NCBI GenBank assembly: GCA_019637075.1
Contig: JAHBWI010000001.1
Span: forward strand, 835,143-899,142
Source of the DNA: Nitrospiraceae bacterium
Lineage (GTDB): Bacteria; Nitrospirota; Nitrospiria; Nitrospirales; Nitrospiraceae
DNA: 64,000 nucleotides
Reading direction: 5' to 3'
The notes beneath the pieces were generated by a model. It made no database searches. It was not told the DNA's origin and saw only the letters and a program-made list of their open reading frames with translations. The position numbers were made by a program, and so were the translations under genes. Shown here in pieces: positions 25,422 through 35,080 of this stretch (the first letter of the stretch is position 1; every line of letters starts with the position of its first letter).

Positions 25422-26207
25422 ATGAATGATTCTCGCTCGCAGGATATCGAACCTCCTTCAGATTCCGACCTGCTCTCCAAACTCGATCCCGATATGCTTC
25501 CCAAACACCTCGCCGTCATCATGGACGGCAACGGGCGCTGGGCGGAGTTGCGTGGGCTTCCACGGATCGCTGGTCACCAGGAAGGCATCAAGTCGGTTCG
25601 CGAGCTCATTTCGCTGTCCCTGGAGTTGGGCATCAAGATCCTGACGATCTACGCGTTCTCACAAGAGAATTGGAACCGGCCGGCCCAGGAAATCAGCGCG
25701 TTGATGGGGCTCCTGGAACATTACCTTTCGACGGAGCGATCAAGTCTCATCGAGCAGGGCGTGCGATTCCGGACGATCGGTCGAGTCTCGTCGCTTCCGG
25801 CCAACGCCCTCCACTGGGTGAATACCACCGAGCGGGAAACCGCACACCTGAATAAGTTGGTCTTGAATGTCGCCCTGAGCTACGGCGGACGGGCGGAAAT
25901 CGTCGATGCCGCCAAGGATCTTGCACGCGCCGTGCAGAGCGGCCGTCTCGGGATCGACCAGATCAACGAGGCCTCGTTTCAGCAGCGTCTGTACACGCAG
26001 GATACCCCGGACCCCGACCTGCTGATTCGCACCAGCGGCGAAACGCGTATCAGTAACTTCCTGCTCTGGCAATTGGCCTACACTGAGTTGTATTTTACCC
26101 CGACGCTCTGGCCGGACTTCCGGCGCCGCGAAACGCTGGTCGCGTTGCTCGAATACCAGCGCCGCGAACGCCGTTTCGGACGCGTCATGAGCAGCATCTC
26201 CTCCTAA
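25422..26207 (+). CDS. uppS: Isoprenyl transferase (undecaprenyl diphosphate synthase)
   Basis: A 261-residue cis-prenyltransferase that makes the C55 lipid carrier for peptidoglycan and other envelope polymers. The family signature is complete: HLAVIMDGNGRWAE with the catalytic aspartate, GHQEGIKSVREL, YAFSQENWNRP, LNVALSYGGRAEIVDA, and the C-terminal DLLIRTSGETRISNFLLWQ. The first 30 residues are a variable polar extension. AAAGGG lies upstream of the ATG but rather far (about 15 bases). It leads the canonical uppS-cdsA-dxr-rseP series. Confidence 0.95.
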   Translation: MNDSRSQDIEPPSDSDLLSKLDPDMLPKHLAVIMDGNGRWAELRGLPRIAGHQEGIKSVRELISLSLELGIKILTIYAFSQENWNRPAQEISALMGLLEHYLSTERSSLIEQGVRFRTIGRVSSLPANALHWVNTTERETAHLNKLVLNVALSYGGRAEIVDAAKDLARAVQSGRLGIDQINEASFQQRLYTQDTPDPDLLIRTSGETRISNFLLWQLAYTELYFTPTLWPDFRRRETLVALLEYQRRERRFGRVMSSISS

Positions 26208-26234
26208 CCTCCATTGCCAAGCCTGGGAACCCTC

Positions 26235-27101
26235 GTGAGCACTGCCGGTCCCGTGACGTCTCCCAACGCGGTTCCCGCCGCCAAGACCGAGTTCGATCCC
26301 CGTCGGCTCTATACGGCGCTGGTGCTGATTCCCAGCCTCTATGCCATCATCCGCTACCTGCCTCCGATGGCTTGTACGGTCCTGGCATTTGTCATTGCTG
26401 CGCTGGCCCTGACCGAATTCTATCGCCTGTGCCTCGGCGAACGCGCGAGCCGCCTGTTGATGGGCATTGGGTATGGAATCACCGGGCTCTGGTTTGCCGG
26501 GTATCACTTAGGGGGACTCGGCATTGACACCCTGTTTCTGGCCGTCGTGCTTACGCTCTTGATTCCCCTCGTAACGACGGCCGGCATCCAGCATCGGGTC
26601 GCCGACAGCGCCGTCACGGTCATGGGCATCCTGTACATCGGCGGAGCCATGAGTTATCTGATCCGGCTGCGGGGCTATCCGGGCGGAGAGCTGATGATTC
26701 TGTTCGTGCTGCTTGCGACCATTGCCTCCGACACCGGCGCCTATTATGTCGGCAAGACCCTCGGGCGGCACCCGCTCGCGCCAAGCATCAGCCCCAAGAA
26801 AACGATCGAGGGTTTGATCGGAGGTCTCGCGCTGACGGTGGCGGCCGTCTACGTGGCGCGGGCCTGGTTTCCCGTTTGGGAATTGACCCTACTGGATTCG
26901 CTTATCCTCGGCACAATCCTCACGCTGGCTGGTCTGGCCGGCGACCTGACGGAGTCGGCCGTCAAACGCTCGGTCGGCGTCAAGGATTCCGGTGGACTGT
27001 TGCCCGGCCATGGTGGCATGCTCGATCGGATCGACAGTTTGTTGTTCACCGCGCCGGCTTTTTACTACTATCTGTGGCTCAATGGGGTCACGCCCCCCTG
27101 A
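26235..27101 (+). CDS. cdsA: Phosphatidate cytidylyltransferase CdsA
   Basis: An inner-membrane enzyme that makes CDP-diacylglycerol from phosphatidate and CTP, the precursor of phospholipids. The product has about eight hydrophobic segments and the family motifs SDTGAYYVGKTLGRHPLAP, SPKKTIEG, and the C-terminal signature GDLTESAVKRSVGVKDSG followed by LPGHGGMLDRIDS. I place the start at GTG 26235, with a weak GGGAA site; a TTG at 26214 is also in frame but sits seven bases after uppS without a ribosome-binding site. dxr follows 33 bases downstream. Confidence 0.93.
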   Translation: MSTAGPVTSPNAVPAAKTEFDPRRLYTALVLIPSLYAIIRYLPPMACTVLAFVIAALALTEFYRLCLGERASRLLMGIGYGITGLWFAGYHLGGLGIDTLFLAVVLTLLIPLVTTAGIQHRVADSAVTVMGILYIGGAMSYLIRLRGYPGGELMILFVLLATIASDTGAYYVGKTLGRHPLAPSISPKKTIEGLIGGLALTVAAVYVARAWFPVWELTLLDSLILGTILTLAGLAGDLTESAVKRSVGVKDSGGLLPGHGGMLDRIDSLLFTAPAFYYYLWLNGVTPP

Positions 27102-27134
27102 CGGGCTCGGCGGAACCCGAGTGAGGAAATCGCT

Positions 27135-28295
27135 ATGAAGAACATCATCATCCTTGGCGCCACGGGCTCCATCGGCACCAATACCCTGGACATCGTCGCG
27201 CGGTTCCCGAATGAATTCCGCGTCATCGGTCTGACCGCCGGCTCCAACGATGAGAAGCTCGAAGAGCAGATCCGTCAGTTCCGGCCAAAAATGGCGGCAT
27301 TGGCCAACGAAGCGGCGGCGGCTCGATTGCGGGATCGCTGCGCGGACCTGCCGGTTCAGATTCTCTCGGGGAACGAAGGCGTCCGGGAAGTGGCACAGGC
27401 AGCCGGCGCGGAGTTGGTGGTGTCGGCGATCGTGGGCGGGGCCGGGCTCGTGCCGACCTTGGCCGCCATCCGCAGCGGGAAACATATCGCCCTGGCCAAC
27501 AAGGAACCGATGGTGATGGCCGGTAAGTTGATGCAGGAAGAGGCGCGTAAACACGACGTCCGCATCCTGCCCGTCGATAGCGAGCACAGTGCGATTTTTC
27601 AGTCCCTCGAAGGCCACCGGCTCGACGACGTTAAGCGACTGATCCTCACCGCCTCCGGCGGACCACTCTGGGACTTCTCGATGGAACAGTTGCAGACCGT
27701 CAGTCCGGAGCGGGCGCTCCAGCACCCCAACTGGAAAATGGGCTCCAAGATCACCATCGACTCCGCCACCTTGATGAACAAGGGGTTGGAGGTCGTGGAA
27801 GCGCGCTGGCTCTTCGATCTCCCCGAGACCAAAATCGAAGTCCTGGTTCATCGGGAGAGCATCATCCATTCTTTGGTAGAATATATCGATCGATCGATGA
27901 TCGCGCAGTTGGGCTTGCCGGACATGCGCACCCCGATCTCTTACGCGATGCGGTATCCTGAGCGGATGCCGCTGGAACTGCCCTCGCTGGAACTGGCGGA
28001 GATCGGCAAATTGACCTTTTTCAAGCCCGACCACGAACGGTTTCCCTGTCTGGGGCTCGGATATGAGTCGTTACGCATCGGCGGCACCATGCCGGCCACG
28101 ATGAACGCGGCGAATGAAATCGCCGTCGAAGCGTTCCTGCAGGGCGGAATTCGTTTTATGGATATTCCGGACATCATTCGGAGTACAATGGAATCGCACG
28201 TGGTGCAATCGATCGACAGCCTGGATCACGCCCTGGAAGCCGACCGGTGGGCTCGGGAAAAAGCCGAGTCGCTGGTTCATTCGTTGACGCGGTAA
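27135..28295 (+). CDS. dxr: 1-deoxy-D-xylulose 5-phosphate reductoisomerase
   Basis: The second enzyme of the methylerythritol phosphate pathway, supplying isoprenoid units for UppS and for hopanoid synthesis by the Hpn enzymes encoded upstream. The 386-residue product has the NADPH-binding GATGSIGTNTLDI, the ALANKEPMVMAG block, the metal-binding VDSEHSAIFQ, MNKGLEVVEARWLF, and VHRESIIHSLVEY. GAGGAAATCGCT precedes the ATG, a good site. It is a normal-length, intact gene. Confidence 0.97.
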   Translation: MKNIIILGATGSIGTNTLDIVARFPNEFRVIGLTAGSNDEKLEEQIRQFRPKMAALANEAAAARLRDRCADLPVQILSGNEGVREVAQAAGAELVVSAIVGGAGLVPTLAAIRSGKHIALANKEPMVMAGKLMQEEARKHDVRILPVDSEHSAIFQSLEGHRLDDVKRLILTASGGPLWDFSMEQLQTVSPERALQHPNWKMGSKITIDSATLMNKGLEVVEARWLFDLPETKIEVLVHRESIIHSLVEYIDRSMIAQLGLPDMRTPISYAMRYPERMPLELPSLELAEIGKLTFFKPDHERFPCLGLGYESLRIGGTMPATMNAANEIAVEAFLQGGIRFMDIPDIIRSTMESHVVQSIDSLDHALEADRWAREKAESLVHSLTR

Positions 28296-28321
28296 CACCC
28301 CGCACACCAAGGAGTCTGCCC

Positions 28322-29713
28322 GTGGGAACAGCCTTTGCCTGGTCGCCTGACGTGGTGTCGTTCCTCAGCCACTGGGCCCTTCCCTTCCTCGTCGTACTCG
28401 GCGTCCTGGTCGCCTTCCATGAAATGGGCCACTTCCTGGCCGCACGCTGGGTTGGGGTCAAGGTGCTCAAGTTCTCGCTCGGATTCGGCCCCAAAATCTT
28501 CGGGCGCCAGATCGGCGAGACCGAATACCTCTTGTCCGTGGTCCCGCTGGGCGGGTACGTCAAACTATTCGGCGAGGACGAAAACGAGACGATTTCGCCG
28601 GAAGATAAGCGGCGCGCGTTCGCTCACCAATCGCTCTGGGGCAAGACGTTGATCGTGGCCGCCGGTCCGATCTTCAACTTCATCCTGGCCTATCTTATTT
28701 ACACGGTATACATCGGCCTCGGTTATTCGCTGCCGGTGCCCAGTTTCAAGGACATCATCCCCGAGATTGAAGCGGTCCTTCCAGGCTCTCCCGCCGATCA
28801 AGCCGGCCTCAAGCCCGGCGACAAGATCATCCGGGTGAACGAAAAAGAGATTTCCACCAGCGCCGAGCTGATGAAGGCGATCGCCGTCAGCAACGGAAAG
28901 CAACTCACGCTGGACCTGACGAGGGGCCAACAGGTCAAGACCGTGTTGGTCACGCCGAGCAAGACGACCGTTCAGGAGGGCGGAAAGCCGGTCGCGTTGT
29001 ATCAATTGGGCATCGAGGAGCGTGCGCCGGTCATCACGGCCGTGATTCCAGGCTCCCGGGCCCAAGCGGCTGGGTTGCAACCCGGTGATCGGGTCGTGAA
29101 AATCGACAGCCGGGAAATCTTCACCTGGTCGCAAATGACGTCGATCGTGCGGGAGAGCCCGAACAAGGCGCTGCAGTTCGAAGTGCAGCGCATGGGAGGG
29201 GCACAGTCGGTCGCAGTCACTCCGATGGGAGAAAAGACAACCGTCGACGGCAACACGGTCGAGATCGGCAAGATCGGCATCTCGGCACAGAACCAGACCA
29301 TTCTCCAAACCAACGAGCCGCTCAAGGCGCCGCTGCTCGGCGCCCAGGCCACCTGGGGATGGACCGAGCTGACCGTAGCCGGTATCTATAAGATCATCAC
29401 CGGGGAGATTTCCCGCAAGAACATCGGTGGGCCGCTGACTATCGCCAAGACCGCGGGCGATGCGGCCGAGCAAGGCACTTCTAACCTGGTCTTCCTGATG
29501 GCCATGCTCAGCATCAACCTCGGCGTCTTGAACCTGTTGCCGATTCCCATTTTGGACGGAGGACACCTCTTGTTCTTCTTCATCGAGGCTGTGCGCCGGA
29601 AACCGTTGGAGGACCGTCAGCGCGAGTTGGCGCAGCAAGTCGGGTTGGTGCTCCTGGTCGGCATCATGATCTTTGCCTTCTGGAACGACATCGAGCGGTT
29701 GATTTCCCCCTAA
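28322..29713 (+). CDS. rseP: Site-2 intramembrane protease RseP
   Basis: A 463-residue inner-membrane zinc protease that cleaves anti-sigma factors and leftover signal peptides within the membrane. The first transmembrane segment carries HEMGHF (HExxH), the last region the NLLPIPILDGGHL motif with the third zinc ligand. Between them are two PDZ domains (about residues 140-225 and 235-310; VLPGSPADQAGLKPGDKI and VIPGSRAQAAGLQPGDRV). The start is GTG at 28322 with AAGGAG nine bases upstream; earlier in-frame codons lie within dxr. A hairpin follows the stop. Confidence 0.95.
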   Translation: MGTAFAWSPDVVSFLSHWALPFLVVLGVLVAFHEMGHFLAARWVGVKVLKFSLGFGPKIFGRQIGETEYLLSVVPLGGYVKLFGEDENETISPEDKRRAFAHQSLWGKTLIVAAGPIFNFILAYLIYTVYIGLGYSLPVPSFKDIIPEIEAVLPGSPADQAGLKPGDKIIRVNEKEISTSAELMKAIAVSNGKQLTLDLTRGQQVKTVLVTPSKTTVQEGGKPVALYQLGIEERAPVITAVIPGSRAQAAGLQPGDRVVKIDSREIFTWSQMTSIVRESPNKALQFEVQRMGGAQSVAVTPMGEKTTVDGNTVEIGKIGISAQNQTILQTNEPLKAPLLGAQATWGWTELTVAGIYKIITGEISRKNIGGPLTIAKTAGDAAEQGTSNLVFLMAMLSINLGVLNLLPIPILDGGHLLFFFIEAVRRKPLEDRQRELAQQVGLVLLVGIMIFAFWNDIERLISP

Positions 29714-29736
29714 CGGGGGTGAACGGACTCAGTCGA

Positions 29737-29764
29737 GCGGCTTCCCGCCTGTGCGGGAAGCCGC
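29737..29764 (+). terminator. Strong hairpin after rseP
   Basis: A 12-base-pair perfect stem, GCGGCTTCCCGC paired with its complement, around a CTGT loop (29737-29748 with 29753-29764). The following sequence CTTGCTCC lacks a clear U-run, so it may be an attenuator or 3'-end stabiliser rather than a full terminator. Confidence 0.5.
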
Positions 29765-29791
29765 CTTGCTCCGCGCGGGCTGTGGTTCCGC

Positions 29792-29821
29792 TGGACAGAC
29801 AGTCCGCACATCCTGTATACC
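29792..29821 (+). promoter_or_regulatory. Possible promoter for proS
   Basis: TGGACA, an 18-base spacer and TATACC, 40 bases before the proS ATG. Both boxes are imperfect. Confidence 0.35.
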
Positions 29822-29860
29822 TGTCTCCCCGATAGCTTAGTGATGGACTCCTGATTCCGC

Positions 29861-31567
29861 ATGCGCGTCTCCCAAACCCTCATCCCGACATTGCGCGACG
29901 ATCCGGGCGAAGCCGAAACGGTCAGCCACCGGCTGATGTTGCGCGCCGGCATGATCCGTAAGGTCGCGGCCGGTATCTACACATACCTGCCGTTGGGTCT
30001 GCGCGTATTCCGGAAGATCGAACGAATTGTCCGCGAGGAAATGAACCGAGCCGGCGCACAGGAACTCCTGATGCCGATCGCGTCCCCCGCAGAATTGTGG
30101 CGGGAAACCGGACGATGGGATTTTTACGGCAAGGAACTCCTTCGCTTCAAAGACCGGCACGAGCGTGACTTCTGCCTCGGCCCGACGCATGAAGAGGTCA
30201 TAACGGACCTGTTCCGGCGCGAAGTCCGGTCCTACAGACAAATGCCGCTCAACTTCTACCAGATCCAAACCAAGTTCCGTGATGAGATCCGCCCGAGATT
30301 CGGACTGATGCGCGGCCGCGAATTCATCATGAAGGACGCCTATAGTTTCGACCGCGACGAGGCCGGCGCCAGGCTCAGCTACCAAAAGATGTACGACGCC
30401 TACAACCGGATCTTCACCCGCTGCGGGCTCACATTCCGCCCGGTTGAAGCAGATACCGGTCTCATCGGCGGTACGTCGTCGCACGAATTCATGGTCTTGG
30501 CCGAAACCGGGGAAGAGACCATCGTCTACAGTCCCGAGGGCACCTACGCCGCCAACGTGGAGCGGGCCGAGGTACCACCGCCGCCGGCCGCTGCGTCGGA
30601 GCCGCTGCGTCCGATGACCGAAGTCAGCACGCCCAAACAGCGAACGGTCGACGAGGTGACGGCCTTCCTAAAGATTACGCCGCAGCAGCTCGTGAAGACA
30701 CTCCTCTACAGCACGGGGAAGGACACGGTCGCCGTGTTGGTTCGTGGGGACCACGAGGTCAACGAGATCAAGGTCAAACGCCTGCTCAACGTCACGGACG
30801 TCGAACTGGTCAAACCTGAGCTGGTCCCCTCCCTGACCGGCGCGCCGGTCGGGTTTGCCGGACCGGTGGGACTCAAGCAGATCCGCATCTTGGCGGACCA
30901 TGCCGTAAAAGTGATGACCAACTTCGTCGTCGGAGGCAACAAAGCGGACACGCACCTCGTCGACGTGAACGTCGGACGCGATTTCCAACCGGACCAATTT
31001 GCCGATCTGCGGAACGCCCAGGTCGGAGACCAGTCGCCGCGCCAGGACGGCACCTTGAAAACGGCCAAGGGCATCGAGGTCGGCCATGTGTTCATGCTGG
31101 GCACCAAATACAGCCAATCGATGAACGCCACGTTCTTGGATGATCAAGGCCAAGAACAGCTGGCGGTCATGGGCTGTTACGGTATCGGGGTCAGCCGAAC
31201 TGCGGCGGCCTCCATCGAACAGAACCACGACGCGAAGGGCATCGTCTGGCCCGTTCCCATCGCCCCCTACCACGTGACCCTGATCCCGCTCGGCCAGTCC
31301 CAAGCCGTGTCACAGTTGGCTGAATCTCTGTACCGCTCGCTGGAGGGAGCCGGGGTCGAGGTCCTCTGGGACGACCGCGACGAACGGGCGGGGGTGAAGT
31401 TCAACGACGCCGATCTCATCGGCGCCCCGTACCACCTTGTCCTCGGCGAAAAAGGGTTGGCACAAGGGCAGGTCGAGGTGAAGGTCCGGAAAACCGGGGA
31501 AACGATCAAAGTCGCCCCGGATCAGGTCGTAGCCCATCTGTCCTCCCTCATCAAGGCTGCCTCCTAA
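29861..31567 (+). CDS. proS: Prolyl-tRNA synthetase (bacterial type with editing domain)
   Basis: A 568-residue class II aminoacyl-tRNA synthetase that charges tRNA-Pro and clears mischarged alanine. Motif 1 lies near residue 60 ([18 protein letters not shown]), motif 2 in [21 protein letters not shown] (shown in parts: [13 protein letters not shown]), and motif 3 in [10 protein letters not shown]. The YbaK-like editing domain is inserted at about residues 235-395. The C-terminal anticodon-binding domain begins near 460 ([10 protein letters not shown]). Length and layout are typical of the bacterial form. No clear ribosome-binding site precedes the ATG. Confidence 0.97.
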   Translation: MRVSQTLIPTLRDDPGEAETVSHRLMLRAGMIRKVAAGIYTYLPLGLRVFRKIERIVREEMNRAGAQELLMPIASPAELWRETGRWDFYGKELLRFKDRHERDFCLGPTHEEVITDLFRREVRSYRQMPLNFYQIQTKFRDEIRPRFGLMRGREFIMKDAYSFDRDEAGARLSYQKMYDAYNRIFTRCGLTFRPVEADTGLIGGTSSHEFMVLAETGEETIVYSPEGTYAANVERAEVPPPPAAASEPLRPMTEVSTPKQRTVDEVTAFLKITPQQLVKTLLYSTGKDTVAVLVRGDHEVNEIKVKRLLNVTDVELVKPELVPSLTGAPVGFAGPVGLKQIRILADHAVKVMTNFVVGGNKADTHLVDVNVGRDFQPDQFADLRNAQVGDQSPRQDGTLKTAKGIEVGHVFMLGTKYSQSMNATFLDDQGQEQLAVMGCYGIGVSRTAAASIEQNHDAKGIVWPVPIAPYHVTLIPLGQSQAVSQLAESLYRSLEGAGVEVLWDDRDERAGVKFNDADLIGAPYHLVLGEKGLAQGQVEVKVRKTGETIKVAPDQVVAHLSSLIKAAS

Positions 31568-31649
31568 GCCCACACGGCCGCGTCTCTCGTCTCATCGCTT
31601 CAGATCCAATCGCCGCCCAGCAGGAACCGTTCCAGAAATTGCCTTTTCC

Positions 31650-31677
31650 TTGCCTTGACTCCACATTGGGTTACACT
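31650..31677 (+). promoter_or_regulatory. Possible promoter for the GAF-PilB ATPase
   Basis: TTGCCT at 31650-31655, a 16-base spacer and TACACT at 31672-31677, about 105 bases before the start codon. Confidence 0.4.
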
Positions 31678-31781
31678 GAGTCACATACGGGAACCCCCTT
31701 GCACCCTGCCCATCCCAATGGGGCAGAGACCGCCTGGTCGGCCGCCCGGTACTCGCGCCTCCGGTTTCAGGAGACCCGTCG

Positions 31782-34091
31782 ATGCAGACAAAGCCGCTGT
31801 CCGGATTGAGCGATTCCACCCTGAAAAACGGGTTTGCCGAGAACGTCAAACGCCTCTCCACGCAAATCCAGGCCGCCACCGATATCGACCAGATCCTCCT
31901 CGACCTCCATCACGACATCCTCAGCTGCTTTGACGCCGAGGACCTGACACTGTTCGTCGTGGATGCCGAGAAGAAAGAGATCTTCTCGAAGATTCCTCAT
32001 CTCGACAGTGTCCAGGAAGTCCGCACTCCGATTACCGAGACGAGCCTGGCAGGTTTTTGCGCCAAGTATCTCCGCCCGGTCAATGTGGCCGACGCATACA
32101 ACCAGGCTGAATTGGCCCTGGTCCACCCCGCATTGGCCCACGACACAAGCTACGACAAAAAGACCGGATTCAAGACCAAGCAGGTCCTCACCTACCCGAT
32201 CGTCGCCGAGAACAAATACTTGATGGGCGTGATCCAACTGCTGAACAAGAAAAGCGGCGGCCGTTTCACACGAAAGGATGAGGAATCGGCCGCGGAGATC
32301 GCCAAGGCCTTGGGCACGGCATTCTACGGCCTGCGCAAGACCTCGAAGAAGGCTCCCACCAAATTCGACTACCTCCTCTCGAACAACAAGATCTCGCAGC
32401 AGGACTTGGACCAGGCGATTGCCGAGGCGAGAAAAAACGCAACGGATCTGGAGGCGATGCTCATCGACAAATTCAAGGTCCCGAAGGCCGACCTTGGAAA
32501 ATCGCTAGCGCAATTCCACAAGTGTCCATACATCGAGTACAGCGAGCGCACGATCGTCGACGTGGAATTGCTCAAGAACCTGAACGTCGACTACCTGAAA
32601 AAGAATCACTGGATGCCGCTGAAACGGGACCGCGCGGCCATCGAAATCCTCACCGACGATCCGGGTGACCTGGATCGCGTCCAGGACATCAAACGGACGT
32701 TTCCCGGGCTCAACATCCGGTTCGCCGTCAGCCTGCGTCGCGACATCACCCAATTCCTCTCCAGCGCCACCGGCACCCCGGAAGCTACCTCGAAGCTCAA
32801 CGAGAATGTCTCCGACATCTTGGGTGAATTGGTCAACGAATCTCAGCTGGAAGCGGCGGAAGACGCGGCCACGGCCGGGATGGACGAGAACGACAGCGCC
32901 ATCGTCCGGCTCGCCAACCAAATCATCGCCGACGCGTTCCGCATGAACACGTCCGACATCCACATCGAGCCCTACGGCGAGAGGCGGGATACGTTGGTAC
33001 GCTTCCGGGTCGACGGTGAGTGTTTCGAGTACATGAAGATTCCGCCCAGTTACCGTCGCGCCATCGTGTCGCGCCTGAAGATCATGGCAAGCCTCGACAT
33101 CGCGGAACGGCGGAAACCCCAGGACGGCAAGATCAAATTCAAGATCGGCGAAAACAAAGAAATCGAGCTTCGCGTGGCGACGATCCCCACCGCCGGCTAC
33201 AACGAAGACGTGGTCATGCGTATTCTGGCCGCGAGCGAGCCCCTGCCGTTGGACAAGATGGGCTTCTCTGACCGCAACCTGCGCGAAATCAAGAGCATCG
33301 CCGAAAAGCCGTACGGCATTATTCTCTGCGTCGGTCCGACCGGTTCCGGTAAAACGACGACCCTGCACTCGGTCCTCGGGCACATCAATACTCCCGACAT
33401 CAAGATCTGGACCGCCGAGGACCCGGTCGAAATCACGCAATACGGCCTCCGCCAGGTGCAGGTCCATCCCAAGATCGGCTTTACCTTCGCCGCCGCGATG
33501 CGGGCGTTCCTCCGGGCCGACCCGGACGTGATCATGGTCGGCGAAATGCGAGACAAAGAAACCGCTGACACCGGCATCGAGGCCTCACTCACCGGCCACT
33601 TGGTGCTGAGCACTCTCCACACCAACAGCGCCGTGGAAACGATTACACGCTTGCTGGACATGGGTTGCGACTCGTTCAGTTTCGCCGACGCGATGTTGGG
33701 AGTCCTCGCGCAACGGTTGGCGCGCCGCATATGCAAAGAGTGTAAGGAGGCCTACCAGCCCACCAAGGAAGAATACGAGGAACTGCGGCAGGGCTATGGC
33801 CCGGACTACTGGGATAAACTTGGCGTGAAGTTCGACGGCGCCTTCAAGCTTTACCGCGGCAAGGGCTGCGAAACCTGCAACCGTACGGGACTGAAGGGCC
33901 GCGTCGCGCTGCATGAGCTACTGTTGGGCACCGACCCCATGAAGCGGCTTATCCAGAACAAGGCCAGGACCGAGGAGATGCTGAAACTCGCCATGGAAGA
34001 AGGGATGACGACCCTGGTGCAGGACGGCATAAATAAAGTGCTGCAGGGCCACACGACCTACAAGGAAGTGAAGGCCGTCGCCATCAAGTAG
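31782..34091 (+). CDS. GAF-domain type IV pilus / type II secretion assembly ATPase (PilB/GspE-like)
   Basis: A 769-residue cytoplasmic motor ATPase. Residues about 20-185 form a GAF domain (LLDLHHDILSCFDAEDLTLF to MGVIQLLNKK, in parts), residues about 195-330 an MshEN/T2SSE N-terminal domain that in relatives binds c-di-GMP, and residues about 375-760 the secretion ATPase. The Walker A motif GPTGSGKTTT lies near 518, the Asp box and Walker B (DPDVIMVGEMRD) near 585, the His box in LVLSTLHTNSA, and four cysteines in CKECKE and CETCNRTG form the zinc finger. No other pilus or secretion gene lies beside it. An N-terminal GAF domain suggests control by a small ligand. Confidence 0.92.
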   Translation: MQTKPLSGLSDSTLKNGFAENVKRLSTQIQAATDIDQILLDLHHDILSCFDAEDLTLFVVDAEKKEIFSKIPHLDSVQEVRTPITETSLAGFCAKYLRPVNVADAYNQAELALVHPALAHDTSYDKKTGFKTKQVLTYPIVAENKYLMGVIQLLNKKSGGRFTRKDEESAAEIAKALGTAFYGLRKTSKKAPTKFDYLLSNNKISQQDLDQAIAEARKNATDLEAMLIDKFKVPKADLGKSLAQFHKCPYIEYSERTIVDVELLKNLNVDYLKKNHWMPLKRDRAAIEILTDDPGDLDRVQDIKRTFPGLNIRFAVSLRRDITQFLSSATGTPEATSKLNENVSDILGELVNESQLEAAEDAATAGMDENDSAIVRLANQIIADAFRMNTSDIHIEPYGERRDTLVRFRVDGECFEYMKIPPSYRRAIVSRLKIMASLDIAERRKPQDGKIKFKIGENKEIELRVATIPTAGYNEDVVMRILAASEPLPLDKMGFSDRNLREIKSIAEKPYGIILCVGPTGSGKTTTLHSVLGHINTPDIKIWTAEDPVEITQYGLRQVQVHPKIGFTFAAAMRAFLRADPDVIMVGEMRDKETADTGIEASLTGHLVLSTLHTNSAVETITRLLDMGCDSFSFADAMLGVLAQRLARRICKECKEAYQPTKEEYEELRQGYGPDYWDKLGVKFDGAFKLYRGKGCETCNRTGLKGRVALHELLLGTDPMKRLIQNKARTEEMLKLAMEEGMTTLVQDGINKVLQGHTTYKEVKAVAIK

Positions 34092-34114
34092 CCACGTGCA
34101 CGAGCCCCCGGCGG

Positions 34115-35080
34115 TCAGGGGACCGGCCGGGGATTCGCTCTCCCCGCCCACTCCGACTCCAGCCGCGCGACCTCGTCTTTCCGTCCGGATCGAGCGGCGC
34201 ACTCGACCGCCTGGCGCAACGCCGCTTCAGCCTGCTTCATGTCGTCTTGCGCCAAATAGCCGCGATAGGCCCGTTCGGCATAGACGGCCCCTCGATCGGG
34301 AAATCCCCGCAGCACCGCAAGACGGGCAAGCCGCAGCAAGTCCCCCGCAATCGCCGAACGTCGCTCGGCCGCCCGATCGAGCTCCAGAGCACGCTCGTAT
34401 TCCTGTTGAGCTCGATCGAATTCATCTTTCGCCTCCGCAAGCAATCCCAGATTCACATGGTTACTGGCCTCGGCCTCAGCCTGTCCCTGGGCATGATTGA
34501 GGTCCAACGCCCGGCGAAAGTAGTCTTCCGCCTGCGTCAGATCGCCTTTGGCCCGGTAGAGGAGCCCCACGTTGTTGAGGAGGACGGCCTCTGCACTGCG
34601 GTCGCCGGCACGACGTGACAGCTCCAGCGCCTGATCATACCGTTGCTCCGCTTCCGTCAACCGGCCTGCCATCTGTTCTGCCGCTCCCAAGGAGGCCAGG
34701 CTTTCCAGGAGTAGAGACGAATCCCCCAGCTGCTCAGACAATTGCACGGCATACCGATGCCGATCGCGAGCCTCTGCCGTCAAGCCCCGTTCCATCGCTA
34801 TGCGCCCAAGATCGTTCAGGACCAGCGTCAAACTGCTTCTGTCATCGAGACTTTCAGCCGTGCGCCGGGCAGCCTGAAACGATTCCTCCGCGCGCGCCAG
34901 TTCCCCACGCAGCAACCAGCGATCGCCCTCCGCGCGCAGGGCTTGGAGTTGCGACGCCAGCGGCCCTGGCGGCGGCGCTGCGGAAGGAGTCGGTGGCGGC
35001 GGGGAACCGGCACAGCCCGACCAGAGCCCGACGGCCAGCCATGCGAACAATACGAACCGATATGGCGATCCTCCCGTCAT
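34115..35080 (-). CDS. TPR-repeat lipoprotein of the Mla operon
   Basis: A 321-residue predicted lipoprotein: the signal peptide ends in LWSGC, the mature N-terminus is Pro-rich, and residues about 45-300 are tandem tetratricopeptide repeats (for example AVLLNNVGLLYRAKGDLTQA). TPR arrays serve as protein-binding scaffolds. Its ATG overlaps the mlaD stop by four bases, so it is the last gene of the mlaE-mlaF-mlaD operon. In related operons this place is often taken by a small auxiliary lipoprotein; a TPR protein here is unusual and may tether the complex to a partner in the outer membrane. Confidence 0.85.
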   Translation of the reverse strand: MTGGSPYRFVLFAWLAVGLWSGCAGSPPPPTPSAAPPPGPLASQLQALRAEGDRWLLRGELARAEESFQAARRTAESLDDRSSLTLVLNDLGRIAMERGLTAEARDRHRYAVQLSEQLGDSSLLLESLASLGAAEQMAGRLTEAEQRYDQALELSRRAGDRSAEAVLLNNVGLLYRAKGDLTQAEDYFRRALDLNHAQGQAEAEASNHVNLGLLAEAKDEFDRAQQEYERALELDRAAERRSAIAGDLLRLARLAVLRGFPDRGAVYAERAYRGYLAQDDMKQAEAALRQAVECAARSGRKDEVARLESEWAGRANPRPVP

